A stretch of DNA of 51,428 nt from an uncultured Methanomicrobiales archaeon (GCA_937892275.1 CALAVG010000074.1:1-51428), one strand, 5' to 3'. Shown: positions 8,467 to 17,947, counted from the stretch's first letter. Numbers and translations are program-made. Notes: generated by a model not told the origin, from the sequence alone.

Positions 8467-9407
8467 CTCTTTGTTCTCCTTTCAGCTACTAGGTCCGTGA
8501 GTTCGTTGGGTTCGTCTATCTTCTTGAGTTCTTCGTTGGAGACGATCGCTGTGGAGTTGATGCTGTCCCTCTCGTGCTTCTTCTCTACTATAAGGATGGA
8601 GAAACGGTCCATGATTCTGGAGAGCTCCGAAGCGACTATCGCCCTCTCCATTACCTTATGTTCGTCCAATCCGAGGCTTGTGAGCATCACGGCGTTCTTG
8701 TTGTTGGATACTGCTTCGAAGGGGCTCTTGACGACGGGCCTCACAGTGAATCCCAATGTGGATAATTGTTTGAGCGCGAAGGATTCCTCGATGCTCGGAG
8801 GTTCGTGCTGCTCCTTCAGACGGTCCTCGCTCTTGAACGTGAACGGGTCGATGGGTTCGATTATCGGTAACTCGAGGAACTCCTCCATGCGCAGGGCGGC
8901 ATCGATCATCGCACCCATACCGGATTCGTACATCTGGATGGTGCGTCTCGATACTCCTGCGGTCTCCGCTAGGACACCGAGGCTGATGCCCCTCTCTTCC
9001 CTGGCCTGTTTCAGGAGACTGCTGTCGAGTTTGACGTAGAGTCCTCCGGGTGCGGCGAAGATGAACGGCGGTGCCTCCTCCAGGAGGAGGTCGGCGAGCG
9101 TCTCGTTGGAGACTATTGATATGTTGAATCTGGAATAGACAATCCCGGGCTCCAATGCGCCGGAACTGGAACGTTCGCCTGTGACCAAGGGAGTGGCATC
9201 CAATGATTCGGCGAGCACCTTCATCTCCTCTGCGTTGTCCTTGGAGAATGCGTCTATATTGCTCAGGACCTTGACTATCAGCACTTGGGCATCCCTGCGG
9301 GCGACTATGTCGAAGCAGATGCCTCTGAGCGTTAGTGCGGACGAGACATCGAAACCCGCCTTAGCCAGTATGGCACGTGTGGTATTGATGAGACCGGTCC
9401 TGTCCAT
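8463..9407 (-). CDS. Archaeal HTH-type transcriptional regulator (Cro/C1 type)
   Basis: This 314-residue protein matches the archaeal family annotated as putative HTH-type transcriptional regulatory protein. The N-terminal part (RAILAKAGFDVSSA, GICFDIVARR, VLIVKVLSNIDAFS) forms the family-specific domain. A Cro/C1 helix-turn-helix follows at about residues 130-160 (LKQAREERGISLGVLAETAG, then VSRRTIQMYE), and a C-terminal domain of unknown role completes it. The start at 9407 has a TTTTATAG box about 26 nt upstream and no Shine-Dalgarno site, so the message is probably leaderless. It leads the operon with the unknown protein and the CPBP protease. Its targets are unknown. Confidence 0.88.
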   Translation of the reverse strand: MDRTGLINTTRAILAKAGFDVSSALTLRGICFDIVARRDAQVLIVKVLSNIDAFSKDNAEEMKVLAESLDATPLVTGERSSSGALEPGIVYSRFNISIVSNETLADLLLEEAPPFIFAAPGGLYVKLDSSLLKQAREERGISLGVLAETAGVSRRTIQMYESGMGAMIDAALRMEEFLELPIIEPIDPFTFKSEDRLKEQHEPPSIEESFALKQLSTLGFTVRPVVKSPFEAVSNNKNAVMLTSLGLDEHKVMERAIVASELSRIMDRFSILIVEKKHERDSINSTAIVSNEELKKIDEPNELTDLVAERRTKR

Positions 9408-9502
9408 ACTTCTAAAATTGTTATCACTTCTATAAAAGAGCATGGTCTGTTATGTCTAGATTTTGCGACTGCGTTGAATAGGTATCGGGTGATGTCCTGG
9501 AA

Positions 9503-10915
9503 TCATTGGGAAGGGTCATGGGACCCTTCATACCTTTCATTGATCTCATTCACGTCGATGCTCTCTATGGATGGGACATCTGGCTCTTCCAAGAACGACG
9601 GTCCGTACAGGGGAAGATGCAGTACACCGTTCACATCCGTCATGATGTTGTTGTTGCAGATCTTCACACCCATGCGGTTCCTGTTCCTCTCCGATAGGAG
9701 TGTGCTCAGCGATCTGGACCTCTTATGTTTCCTTGATTTGATCTCCGCTATGCATATTTTGCCCTTGTATCTGAGAACAAAATCGACTTCGAGGCTACTA
9801 TTTTCCTTTGCATGATAGTACAGAGGGTGGCCTTTGCATGCCAGGGCATCCGCTGTCGCATTCTCCATAAGCATACCGTTGTTGGTGAACGGGTCTCCGA
9901 TCACTATCTCCTGTACATCCCTGTATCCGCACAGCGACATCAGGATACCCGTGTCGCAAAGATACATCTTGAATTTGTCGTCGTCTGCATTATTGTCCAG
10001 AGGCGGGTCAATAGAGTGCAGATTCCTGCATCTGTGCACTATGCCAGTGTTCTCCAACCATTCCAATGCGGTGCCGTACTCGCGTTTTCCGGTTCCTTTC
10101 TTCTTCTCGATGTCGTAATACTGGAACGACCGATTGCCCCCGGCCAGTTGTGCGGGTATGGATTGGAGGCATGCGTGTATGCGCATGATGTTCGCCTTCG
10201 ACGAGTATCTGCCAGCATCGAGTCTTAGTATGGAGACTATCTCATCAAGGCGCTTGGTGACCTCTCCATAATCGCCCGTTTCCGCATATGTGTCCACTGC
10301 CGCCGGCATACCTCCCACGACAAGGTATCTCCTGAATAGGTCGCTCAGCATTTTGTGATAGTATGCATCTATCTCCGTCCCGTTCCTGACGGATCTGACC
10401 GCATCATCGATCAGATTGCGGTTGACTCCCATGGCCCAGAGGAATTCCTGGAAATCCAAAGGATACATCCTTCTGATGGTCGCATATCCCATGGGCGAGA
10501 CCCTATGGTCATCCTGTCCGTCATCATTTTTCCTGGATTCAAGGGTAACACCCAGGAACGAACCTGTGGCGATGATGTCGAAGCAGCTATTCGCTGACAA
10601 GGGTTTCAGAGCGTAATATGCATCATCGCATTCCTGTATCTCATCAAGGATCAGAAGTGTCTTTCCGTTTCCGGAAATGTTCTTGGAGACAATTATCCTG
10701 TCAATTAGCCTGGCGGCATCCAGATCCCCTTGGAACAGCAATCTGTCATCGGGGTTGTCCGCAAAATTGAGATAGATCGTGTTCTCGTATTCTCTTTCTC
10801 CGAACTCTCTGACGATGAACGTCTTCCCGACCTGGCGGCATCCTAGCAGGATCATCGGTTTTTTGTCAGGTTCATCCTTCCATTTGAGCAGTTCTGAGTA
10901 GATCTTACGCTCCAT
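9503..10915 (-). CDS. AAA ATPase with DUF4143 C-terminal domain
   Basis: This 470-residue protein is a typical AAA_14/DUF4143 ATPase. Walker A is GCRQVGKT (residues 25-32), Walker B is LLILDEIQE (about 87-95), and a sensor-like IATGSF lies near 117. The C-terminal DUF4143 region ends with the nuclease-like pattern LEVDFVLRYKGKICIAEIKSRK. Such genes are common and variable in gut prokaryotes; their biological role is unknown and a mobile or defence-linked role is suspected. It is a monocistronic gene next to the debris of a second member. A tract of TTTTAAAT lies upstream of the start. Confidence 0.9.
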   Translation of the reverse strand: MERKIYSELLKWKDEPDKKPMILLGCRQVGKTFIVREFGEREYENTIYLNFADNPDDRLLFQGDLDAARLIDRIIVSKNISGNGKTLLILDEIQECDDAYYALKPLSANSCFDIIATGSFLGVTLESRKNDDGQDDHRVSPMGYATIRRMYPLDFQEFLWAMGVNRNLIDDAVRSVRNGTEIDAYYHKMLSDLFRRYLVVGGMPAAVDTYAETGDYGEVTKRLDEIVSILRLDAGRYSSKANIMRIHACLQSIPAQLAGGNRSFQYYDIEKKKGTGKREYGTALEWLENTGIVHRCRNLHSIDPPLDNNADDDKFKMYLCDTGILMSLCGYRDVQEIVIGDPFTNNGMLMENATADALACKGHPLYYHAKENSSLEVDFVLRYKGKICIAEIKSRKHKRSRSLSTLLSERNRNRMGVKICNNNIMTDVNGVLHLPLYGPSFLEEPDVPSIESIDVNEINERYEGSHDPSQ

Positions 10916-11063
10916 ATTTCCAATATGTAGATTTTAGTATTTTACTATTTTTAAATGGGGTATTTGCAGAGAAATTACTGCAAAAATGGTACTTAAAAGT
11001 AGGAATGAGGTTTGAAGGACCATACGATGACGCCTTCTGCCGATCCTGTTCCTATATCTTCGA

Positions 11064-11430
11064 TCAGTTCCTCAGCGACCCTAACGGGATGATCATGATG
11101 CCGTCCTCGCGGCGGTACGCGTAACGATCCGTACCGGTGACGATGGCCATGAATGCGGACTCTCCCATCCTGTCGGTGTCTATCCGTTTGAGTACTTTCC
11201 TCAGGGTCCTTGCCCCTTCCTCTATCAGGGTCTCTCCGCCGAGTTTCACCTCGATGAGAGCATATCTGCCGTCCCTGAGGTGTACGACGATGTCACATTC
11301 GTTATCCAGATTGTCTCTGTAGTGGTCTTACCGCACCATTTAGGGCCTTCGACCATGACCGCTCTTTGCCTCTGATTTTCCTGTTCAGAGCGGAATCCAC
11401 AATACGCGGTCTGTACACAAACTCCTTTTT
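11064..11430 (-). pseudogene. Decayed DUF4143-type ATPase
   Basis: Two ends of a DUF4143 ATPase are joined with the middle missing. The 5' part reads FVYRPRIVDSALNRKIRGKE and, one frame over, a Walker A loop GPKWCGKTT. About 20 bases later the C-terminal DUF4143 tail appears in another frame (DNLDNECDIVVHLRDGRYAL..EVKLGG), running to a normal end at 11064. So there is a frameshift near 11360 and an internal deletion of roughly a kilobase near 11315. The old promoter (TTTAAATA at about 11450) and three upstream 13-bp repeats are still in place. Confidence 0.8.
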
Positions 11431-11470
11431 GTCTAAGTTTGGTCTGGCTATTTAAACATATAAATATACT

Positions 11471-11529
11471 CCGATACTTGTAGCGTTTCTATTCCGACAT
11501 TTGTAGAAAAATCAACCCGACACTTGTAG
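11471..11529. repeat. Three 13-bp direct repeats with exact 23-bp spacing
   Basis: CCGATACTTGTAG (11471), CCGACATTTGTAG (11494) and CCGACACTTGTAG (11517) follow each other with exactly 23 bp from start to start. They lie directly upstream of the old promoter of the decayed DUF4143 ATPase. The regular spacing suggests cooperative binding of a protein on nearly the same helix face, so they are probably operator sites. Confidence 0.65.
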
Positions 11530-11631
11530 ATTATCAGGCATTTAACCAGTTCGATAAGTCTATGATCGAGGCAAGAAGGGTGGAAATGGTTTGGAGGGGG
11601 ACTTGCCCCCTCCGAAGGAGGAATAATGAAC

Positions 11632-13779
11632 TCACTGACCGTCGTAGTCGCTGAGCTTCTGTCTTGAGGCCGGTCCGAACTTATCGATAGACTTCTCGAA
11701 GTCCTCCATGGAGACCTTGCATTGCGAGATCTCCTCGTCGGTCGGGACCTGACCGCTCTTCACGAGTCTTCTGACCGCGTTCATGACCGCCTCGTTGCAT
11801 ATGGCGGAGATATCCGCTCCGGTGCAGCCTTCGGTGCGCTGTGCCAGATCATCGAGTTTGACGTCATCTTCGAGGGGTCTTCCCCTGGTGTGGATGCCGA
11901 ATATGGATTTCCTCGACTCCTCGTCTGGGGGTGCGATGTATATCGATTTGTCGAATCTTCCCGGTCTGAGCAGCGCGGGGTCCATGATATCGGGCCTGTT
12001 GGTGGCCGCGATGACCACGACGTCGCTCAGTCCCTCGAGTCCATCCATCTCCGTGAGCATCTGGGAGATCACCCTTTCCGTCACGTTGCTGTCGCTTCCG
12101 GTACCCCTCTCGGGCGCTATGGAGTCTATCTCGTCCATGAAGATCACGCAGGGCGATGCCTGTCTCGCCTTCCTGAACGTCTCCCTCACGGCCTTCTCGG
12201 ATTCGCCGACCCATTTGTTGAGGAACTCCGGTCCCTTCACGGATATGAAATTGGCCTCGGATTCAGTTGCCACCGCCTTTGCCAGCAGGGTCTTACCGGT
12301 TCCCGGGGGACCGTACAGGAGGATCCCCTTCGGGGGCCTGGCGTTCATGTGCTCGAAGACCTTGCCGAACTTCAGGGGCCATTCGACGGCTTCCTTCAGT
12401 TCCTGCTTCGCGCTCTCCAGTGCTCCGATGTCGTCCCATTTGACGTTGGGCTTCTCGATCAGGACCTCCCTCATGGTGGAGGGCTGCATGTCCTTCAATG
12501 CGTTCTTGAAGTCGTCCTTGGTGACGACGATGCTGTTCAGCACCTCTATGGGGGTGTTCTCAGCTTCCACATCGTCCTTCAGGACCCTTCTGAGGGCGGT
12601 CATGGCGGCTTCCTTGGTCAGTGCGGAGATATCCGCTCCGGCGTAGCCGTGTGTCTTGTCAGCGAGCCATCCGAGGTCAACATCCTTGTCCAGAGGCATT
12701 CCCCTGGTGTGGATCTGAAGGATCTCGAGCCTTCCGTCTCTGTCAGGGATACCGATCTCGATCTCCCTGTCGAACCTTCCGGGTCTCCTGAGTGCCTCAT
12801 CGATGGCGTTGGGTCTGTTGGTGGCACCGATGACCACGACCTTTCCCCTGGAGTTCAGACCGTCCATCAGGGACAGGAGCTGTGCGACGATACGCCTCTC
12901 CTCCTCCCCGCTAACCTCATCCCTCTTGGGTGCGATGGAGTCGATCTCATCGATGAAGATGATACTGGGCGAGTTCTCCTCTGCCTCTTTGAATATCTCC
13001 CTCAGCTTGCCCTCGGACTCTCCGTAGAACTTGCTGACGATCTCAGGTCCTCCTATGGACATGAAGTTGCTGCTGGTCTCGCCTGCGACTGCCTTCGCGA
13101 GCATGGTTTTACCTGTTCCCGGCGGTCCGTGGAGCAATACTCCTTTCGGAGGTTCGACACCGAGCCTCTTGAAGAGTTCGGGGTGCTTGAGCGGGAGCTC
13201 GACCATCTCCTTGACCTTCCTGACCGCGTCCCCGAGACCTCCGAGGTCGTCGTAGGACACGTTGGGGACGTTGCCCTCGTCCGCGGGCTTGTTGGTTATC
13301 TTGACTTTCGTATCGGGTGCGATCATGGTGGCCGCACCGGTGGGCGAGAAGGACTTCACGACGAAGGCCATCTTGTTGCCCATCACGTTTACTGGCACTA
13401 TGTCGCCTTTGGACAGGACCATGCCCTCGAACAGCTGTTTGAGGTGGTCCTCCCCTCCCTGGAGCCTGAGCTCCCCGGAAGGTGCGAACGTGATCCTCTC
13501 GGCACCTGCAACCGTGATCTTCTTCACTGATACACGGTCGTCCGCTGTGACACCGGCGTTCTTCCTGGTCATGTTGTCCAGTCTGATTATTCCTCTATTG
13601 GCATCCTCGGGGTATCCTTCGAGGATCTTCACGGCGGTCTTCTTGGAACCGTCGATCTGGACTATGTCACCTACCTTGATGCCCATCACATTCATCAGTT
13701 CCGAATCCAGCCTTGCTATTCCCCTGCTGGATTCTCCGGGCCCTAGTTCTGCGACCTTTATCGCTTTCTCGTTTACCAT
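11632..13779 (-). CDS. cdc48: Cdc48/VAT-type AAA unfoldase
   Basis: This 715-residue ATP-driven unfoldase acts as a hexamer and feeds substrates to the archaeal proteasome. The N-terminal double-psi barrel and four-stranded domain occupy residues 1-170. D1 has Walker A GPPGTGKT at 218-225 and Walker B IIFIDEIDSIAPKR. D2 has Walker A GPPGTGKT at about 490 and Walker B VIFMDEIDSIAPERG. The arginine-finger regions (NRPNAIDEALRRPGRFDREI, NRPDIMDPALLRPGRFDKSI) are intact. AGGAGG sits close before the ATG. The gene begins two bases after an ArsR-like regulator, so the two are co-transcribed. Confidence 0.97.
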   Translation of the reverse strand: MVNEKAIKVAELGPGESSRGIARLDSELMNVMGIKVGDIVQIDGSKKTAVKILEGYPEDANRGIIRLDNMTRKNAGVTADDRVSVKKITVAGAERITFAPSGELRLQGGEDHLKQLFEGMVLSKGDIVPVNVMGNKMAFVVKSFSPTGAATMIAPDTKVKITNKPADEGNVPNVSYDDLGGLGDAVRKVKEMVELPLKHPELFKRLGVEPPKGVLLHGPPGTGKTMLAKAVAGETSSNFMSIGGPEIVSKFYGESEGKLREIFKEAEENSPSIIFIDEIDSIAPKRDEVSGEEERRIVAQLLSLMDGLNSRGKVVVIGATNRPNAIDEALRRPGRFDREIEIGIPDRDGRLEILQIHTRGMPLDKDVDLGWLADKTHGYAGADISALTKEAAMTALRRVLKDDVEAENTPIEVLNSIVVTKDDFKNALKDMQPSTMREVLIEKPNVKWDDIGALESAKQELKEAVEWPLKFGKVFEHMNARPPKGILLYGPPGTGKTLLAKAVATESEANFISVKGPEFLNKWVGESEKAVRETFRKARQASPCVIFMDEIDSIAPERGTGSDSNVTERVISQMLTEMDGLEGLSDVVVIAATNRPDIMDPALLRPGRFDKSIYIAPPDEESRKSIFGIHTRGRPLEDDVKLDDLAQRTEGCTGADISAICNEAVMNAVRRLVKSGQVPTDEEISQCKVSMEDFEKSIDKFGPASRQKLSDYDGQ

Positions 13780-13781
13780 TC

Positions 13782-14312
13782 TCAGACCTCCTTTGTACCC
13801 TCATTGATCATCTCGTCTAGCTGTCTGTACAGCTCCTTCCTCTTCACAGGGTCCTCCACATCGCGTATGGAGCTGTTTATGGCGTTCATCACCGAATCCC
13901 TCTCATCGAGGAGCAATGAGCGTTCCCTGTCAAGTTCCTCTATCTTCGAATCCAACTGTTTCAGCCTCTCTATGGCGGCCTCGGTATCGACGGATCCGGA
14001 TTGTCCGGAGTCCACGATCCCGGTGGATATCAGACGGGTGGTGAACATGTTCCCGTGCAGGTCGATCATCAGCGTGAACTGTCTGCTGGGGGCGTACACG
14101 GTCCTTGTGGGGCCCATGCTGCTCTCCTCGGGATGGCTCATCAGCATGCCTGTCTGTTCCATCAGTGCCAGATTCTTCATGACGGCCTGTTGGCTTATGC
14201 CGAGTTCCTTTGACAGCTGAAGGGGATAGCTCGGTTCCCTTGTGAGGTATGCGAGGATCCTCCTTCTCGTCGGGTTCTCTATTATCGATAGCAGTTCGTC
14301 TATGTCCGTCAT
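13782..14312 (-). CDS. ArsR-like winged-helix regulator with coiled-coil tail
   Basis: This 176-residue protein starts with an archaeal ArsR/HTH_20 winged helix (ENPTRRRILAYL, then LQLSKELGISQQAVMKNLAL, about residues 10-50). A middle ligand- or dimerisation region follows, then a coiled coil (LKQLDSKIEELDRERSLLLDERD, about 120-145). The ATG at 14312 is preferred because GTGATC lies just before it; a longer upstream frame runs through the promoter. It lies two bases upstream of cdc48 and probably controls both genes through the CGGTT-GTT-AACCG repeat in its leader. The signal sensed is unknown. Confidence 0.85.
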   Translation of the reverse strand: MTDIDELLSIIENPTRRRILAYLTREPSYPLQLSKELGISQQAVMKNLALMEQTGMLMSHPEESSMGPTRTVYAPSRQFTLMIDLHGNMFTTRLISTGIVDSGQSGSVDTEAAIERLKQLDSKIEELDRERSLLLDERDSVMNAINSSIRDVEDPVKRKELYRQLDEMINEGTKEV

Positions 14313-14322
14313 GTAGATCACT

Positions 14323-14377
14323 CGGTTGTTAACCGTTGGTTCATTAGTTGTTGTTAGAACAGAACTTCTATAAAAAG
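14323..14377 (-). promoter_or_regulatory. Promoter and candidate operator of the regulator-cdc48 operon
   Basis: A CTTTTTATAG TATA-like box (14369-14377, read leftward) is followed by a perfect 5-3-5 inverted repeat, CGGTTGTTAACCG (14323-14335), between the expected transcription start and the regulator's start codon. That position suits repression by the first gene product. Confidence 0.45.
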
Positions 14378-14456
14378 ATTTGTAAACTGGTTTCGAGATC
14401 CCTACGGAAATCATATGATGCAATCAGGCGAGAGTTTCTCTGTCGATTCGATATGG

Positions 14457-15767
14457 TCAGGGAACTACCCATTTGCTGTTCCTGTTGGTACCTTCGTTCC
14501 TCAACAACCCCATGTCCTTCAGTTTCGAGACGGTCATTTTCACCGATGACAGTGTCATGTCCAACTCGTCCGATACATTGCCCAGTTTGGCCGTATTGTT
14601 GTCGATCAGATACTTCAGGACGGCCCTCTCTTTATCGCTCAGGTTCAGATCATTGTTTTCAATTCCTTTCCTTTTTGTAACAAAATCGGGTTCGAACTTA
14701 AACGGAATGGTCACGGTCGTGTCGTTCTCGGTGAGTATGAAAGCATCCCTTCCATAGGCATCTACGATGGTCGGGACCCCATGTCCGCTCTTCTCCACGT
14801 AGCCCATGCGTGCGAAAGCATCGAAAAGGGCTCCGTTCACGGGTCTGCTCTTACCTTTGAAGAACTCCTCCTCGGATAGGTGATAGGGTCTAGTGCCGTA
14901 CGAGAATATCTCTATACGATCGTCGTACACGAACACAGACGGCGGTAGGGAATCTCTCCATCTGTTATGCACGCAGGCGTTCGTCCAAGCCTCCCTCAGA
15001 GAGTCCATATCGAACAGGTCGATTTCCTTCCTGGGCCCTCCTGACAGCTCCACACGGGTATTCATGAATGAGGATATCCTGTCCAGCATCCTCTTCCAAG
15101 CGACAAGAATGCAGCAGTGCCCGAGGTCCTCGCGGGATGACATGCATTCTTTCCCCTTCCCCATGAAACGGACAATCTGCATGGAGTAATCGTTCTGGTC
15201 TGACAGGAGGTATGCTGTCATGTTGTATTTCCCGGTGGATGTCATCATGCCGCAGCTCTCATAGAATTCGGGTTCGTTACGGGGGTGGTATCCATGGGCG
15301 CTCATCAATGAAATCATCGATTCGAATGTGAGATCCTGATTATCGGAAGCCTGTTCCTTCAGCGGGTCGGTCTGTCTCGATTCAACGATGCGTATCAATA
15401 TCTCTGGACTTAGTTTTTCGTCCGATGACAGGTTACGGATGTAGTATCTGTCCTTGTATGAATACGGCACCTCGTACGCCCTTGCCGATACTTCGACATA
15501 GTCCTTCCCGTCATCCGAAGTATGTTTGGTTATCGTTGCCAACAGTCTCGGCTGGATCGATGACCTGATGGCATTACGGAACTTTTCCAGAGTGCTTTTG
15601 CCTATGTCCATGCCGATGACATCGCCGTTGTCGTCGACACCGAAGAATACAGCCCCATGATTGTGTCTGTTGAGCATCGCAGTGAGTGATATCAGGCCCT
15701 CATCCAGTTGGCTTATGTTCCCTTTGAATTCCGTGTATTCGTCCTCGGCTCCCAGGTTGGCCATCAT
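14457..15767 (-). CDS. AlbA_2 (Schlafen-like) domain ATPase-type regulator
   Basis: This 436-residue protein has the usual three-part layout of the family. An N-terminal AlbA_2 domain (DEYTEFKGNISQLDEGLISL, AVFFGVDDNGDVIGMDIG; residues 6-60) comes first, then a GHKL-like HATPase_c_4 domain (DSLREAWTNACVHNRW, DDRIEIFSYG, GHGVPTIVDAYG; about 230-345), and a C-terminal winged helix (DKERAVLKYLIDNN...VSKLKDMGLL, about 385-430). Members are thought to bind nucleic acid and act as transcription or defence regulators. ATTATATAAT lies 26 nt before the start and a GTCAA array lies just upstream, suggesting autoregulation. A paralogue sits at 21312-22634. Confidence 0.85.
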   Translation of the reverse strand: MMANLGAEDEYTEFKGNISQLDEGLISLTAMLNRHNHGAVFFGVDDNGDVIGMDIGKSTLEKFRNAIRSSIQPRLLATITKHTSDDGKDYVEVSARAYEVPYSYKDRYYIRNLSSDEKLSPEILIRIVESRQTDPLKEQASDNQDLTFESMISLMSAHGYHPRNEPEFYESCGMMTSTGKYNMTAYLLSDQNDYSMQIVRFMGKGKECMSSREDLGHCCILVAWKRMLDRISSFMNTRVELSGGPRKEIDLFDMDSLREAWTNACVHNRWRDSLPPSVFVYDDRIEIFSYGTRPYHLSEEEFFKGKSRPVNGALFDAFARMGYVEKSGHGVPTIVDAYGRDAFILTENDTTVTIPFKFEPDFVTKRKGIENNDLNLSDKERAVLKYLIDNNTAKLGNVSDELDMTLSSVKMTVSKLKDMGLLRNEGTNRNSKWVVP

Positions 15768-15789
15768 ATCATTATGTGAATTGTATGTA

Positions 15790-15848
15790 CATTATATAAT
15801 TTTGACTAATCTTTGACTAGTCAATAACTGGTCAATAACTGGTCAATA
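15790..15848 (-). promoter_or_regulatory. TATA box with five GTCAA/TTGAC half-sites
   Basis: Behind ATTATATAAT (15790-15799) the coding strand carries repeated TTATTGACCAG, TTATTGACTAG at an 11-bp period, followed by inverted GTCAA copies, including the palindrome TTGACTAGTCAA. Five half-sites occur between 15801 and 15848. The helical period favours side-by-side binding of one regulator. Confidence 0.6.
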
Positions 15849-15949
15849 TGTCATTGGAATGGATCGAGGTTGGAAAGGGGCCGACGGTCGCCCATCGGCC
15901 CGTTCGTGATCTTTAGCGATGATACGGACCAAAGCCCGCAACATTCGAT

Positions 15950-17947
15950 TCAAGATTGTTCCGGTTCCTTCTTGGCCTTTCTGCGTGCGGTACGGTTGTC
16001 CCATTTTGCGACGATATCCCTCGCATCGCGGTTGCCGTTCTCTGCGGCCATCCTCATGTAGTATCTGTATTTGCCGTCGGTATCCTGTTCGACTATGATG
16101 CCGTCTTTGTATAGCAGGGCGAGCCTGTACATGGCCGCTGCATCACCGAATTCCGCAGCGGAGGTGAGCAGTCTGAGGATCTCGTCGTTGTACTTGCCGT
16201 TCTCGTTCTTCTCGAGATACATCTCGGCGAGGATCGTACGCGGGCTTCCGCCCGATACGGCCGCTTTGGACAGCAGGTCCATCGCACCTTTGATGCTCTT
16301 CTTGAATCCCTTTCCGTCCCTGTACTTCTTGGCCAGGGTCGTCATGGACTGCGGATGGTTGCTGCGGGACATGGCCTTCAGCAGGTCGTTGGACAGGTTG
16401 ATGTCCCCTCTGCGTGCCCTGAGCGTCTCCATCGCTATCTTCCTGGAATCGTTCACCATCGAACTCGAGTACCTCGCGAACCATTCCTTGGCCGCCTCGG
16501 GGTCTTTCTCGGTGCCCTCTCCAGCCGACAGCATTACCGCTACCTGGAACTGTGACTTGGGGTTGCCCACAGAGGCTCCCTTCATGTACCATTTGAACGC
16601 CTCCTCGTAGTTCCTCTCCATGTACTTTCCGTCGTAGTAGAGGTCGGCGAGGATCGCCATGGCCTTGGAGCTTCCGCGCTCACCTGCGGATGACAGGTAC
16701 TTTATCGCCTTCTCCATGTCCCTCTCGGCACCCTTGCCGTCGCGGTACATCTGACCCAGGAGGAGATCGGCATCGACCCATCCCTTCTCGGATGCCTGGC
16801 ACAGGTAATCGAACGCCTCCTGGAGTTCATCGGGTGTCAGGGCAGATTTGTACATGAGGTTACCGTAGTTGTACAGGTCGTAGGGGTATCCGGATTCGGT
16901 GAATCCCTTCATGATCTCCCTTAGCTCCTTGAGCTCGTCCAGGGTGTCCCCCTGCATGGTGGCGTACTTCCTGCGTGCCTCGTAGTTTCCGTTCTCGGCC
17001 GCTCCCTGATAGAGTTCCATGGCCTCCTCTGTCCTCCCTTCGGACATCCTTATGTCCGCAAGGTCGGACATGGCCATCGGGTGATCCCTCTTGGCGGCCT
17101 CCTGTAGCCAGAACAGGTACTGTTCCCTGTCCTTCTCCACTCCGTTGCCGTCGCGGTAGAACGTGGCCAATCTGTACTGGGCGGATGAGGATCCGCCGTG
17201 TGCCAGCGCAATGGTCTCGTCGAACGAATCGTTGATGGAACGCGAATACGCATCCACCACCTCATCCGCAGGTCCGTCCATCTTGATGGTGTGGTCGGAG
17301 ATCCAGATCGCACGGTTGCAGGTGCGCTTGATAGTGTTCATGCTGTGCGATGTGAACAGCACGGTCTTCCCGCTGCGGACCAGGTCCTTCAGATGCTCCG
17401 ATGCCTTGGAAGCGAATGCCATGTCACCGGTGCTCAACGCCTCATCCACAAGGAATATGTCCGCATCCACGTTGACCATGACGGAGAACGCCAGGCGGGA
17501 TTTCATTCCCGACGAGTATGTCCTTACGGGGTTGTCTATGTAGACTCCGAGATCCGAGTACTCTATGATGCTGTCCAGATTTTCCAGGACCTTCTCCCTG
17601 GGAATGCCGTACAGCTCGCTCCTCAGGATGATGTTGTCCCTTCCGGACAGGTCCCCGTGGAATCCCATGCTGAGCTCCAGGATGCTTGCGACCTTACCGA
17701 AAACCTCGACTGTTCCCTCATCGGGCTCTATGATCTGCGATACAATCTTCAGGAATGTGGATTTACCGCATCCGTTGCGTCCCAGGATACCGAGGATGTC
17801 CCCTTTCCTCACCTCGAGGTTGATATTCTCGAACACAGGATATTCCGTTTTCTTCTTGAAGAACCTGGATTCGTTCTCCTCCGAGGCATCGATGATCTGA
17901 TAGGACTTCTTCAGTCCCTTGACCCTTATCATCACTTCTTCGGACAT
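15950..17947 (-). CDS. ABC-2 exporter ATPase fused to a Sel1-repeat domain
   Basis: This 665-residue protein is a fusion. Residues 1-245 are an ATPase of the polysaccharide/teichoic-acid exporter type (Wzt/TagH-like): Walker A GRNGCGKST (about residues 57-65), signature YSSGMKSRLAF, Walker B IFLVDEAL, H-loop FTSHS. Residues from about 255 to 650 are Sel1-like helical repeats (AQYRLATFYRDGNGVEKD, ADLLLGQMYRDGKGAERD, AMAILADLYYDGKYMERN and others), around nine or ten copies. In Wzt the C-terminal part recognises the glycan; here a protein-binding scaffold replaces it. The start overlaps the permease stop as TGATG. It is the third gene of the operon LRR protein-permease-ATPase. Confidence 0.9.
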   Translation of the reverse strand: MSEEVMIRVKGLKKSYQIIDASEENESRFFKKKTEYPVFENINLEVRKGDILGILGRNGCGKSTFLKIVSQIIEPDEGTVEVFGKVASILELSMGFHGDLSGRDNIILRSELYGIPREKVLENLDSIIEYSDLGVYIDNPVRTYSSGMKSRLAFSVMVNVDADIFLVDEALSTGDMAFASKASEHLKDLVRSGKTVLFTSHSMNTIKRTCNRAIWISDHTIKMDGPADEVVDAYSRSINDSFDETIALAHGGSSSAQYRLATFYRDGNGVEKDREQYLFWLQEAAKRDHPMAMSDLADIRMSEGRTEEAMELYQGAAENGNYEARRKYATMQGDTLDELKELREIMKGFTESGYPYDLYNYGNLMYKSALTPDELQEAFDYLCQASEKGWVDADLLLGQMYRDGKGAERDMEKAIKYLSSAGERGSSKAMAILADLYYDGKYMERNYEEAFKWYMKGASVGNPKSQFQVAVMLSAGEGTEKDPEAAKEWFARYSSSMVNDSRKIAMETLRARRGDINLSNDLLKAMSRSNHPQSMTTLAKKYRDGKGFKKSIKGAMDLLSKAAVSGGSPRTILAEMYLEKNENGKYNDEILRLLTSAAEFGDAAAMYRLALLYKDGIIVEQDTDGKYRYYMRMAAENGNRDARDIVAKWDNRTARRKAKKEPEQS

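Noticed and set aside
7846..9039. Rightward 397-residue open frame
   Set aside because: It lies opposite the unknown gene and the HTH regulator, which show clear motifs and start/stop coupling; the frame has no domain.
11722..13530. Rightward 602-residue open frame
   Set aside because: It is antiparallel to cdc48, rich in Leu, Val, Asp and His as expected from a reversed frame of a biased gene, and shows no family motif.
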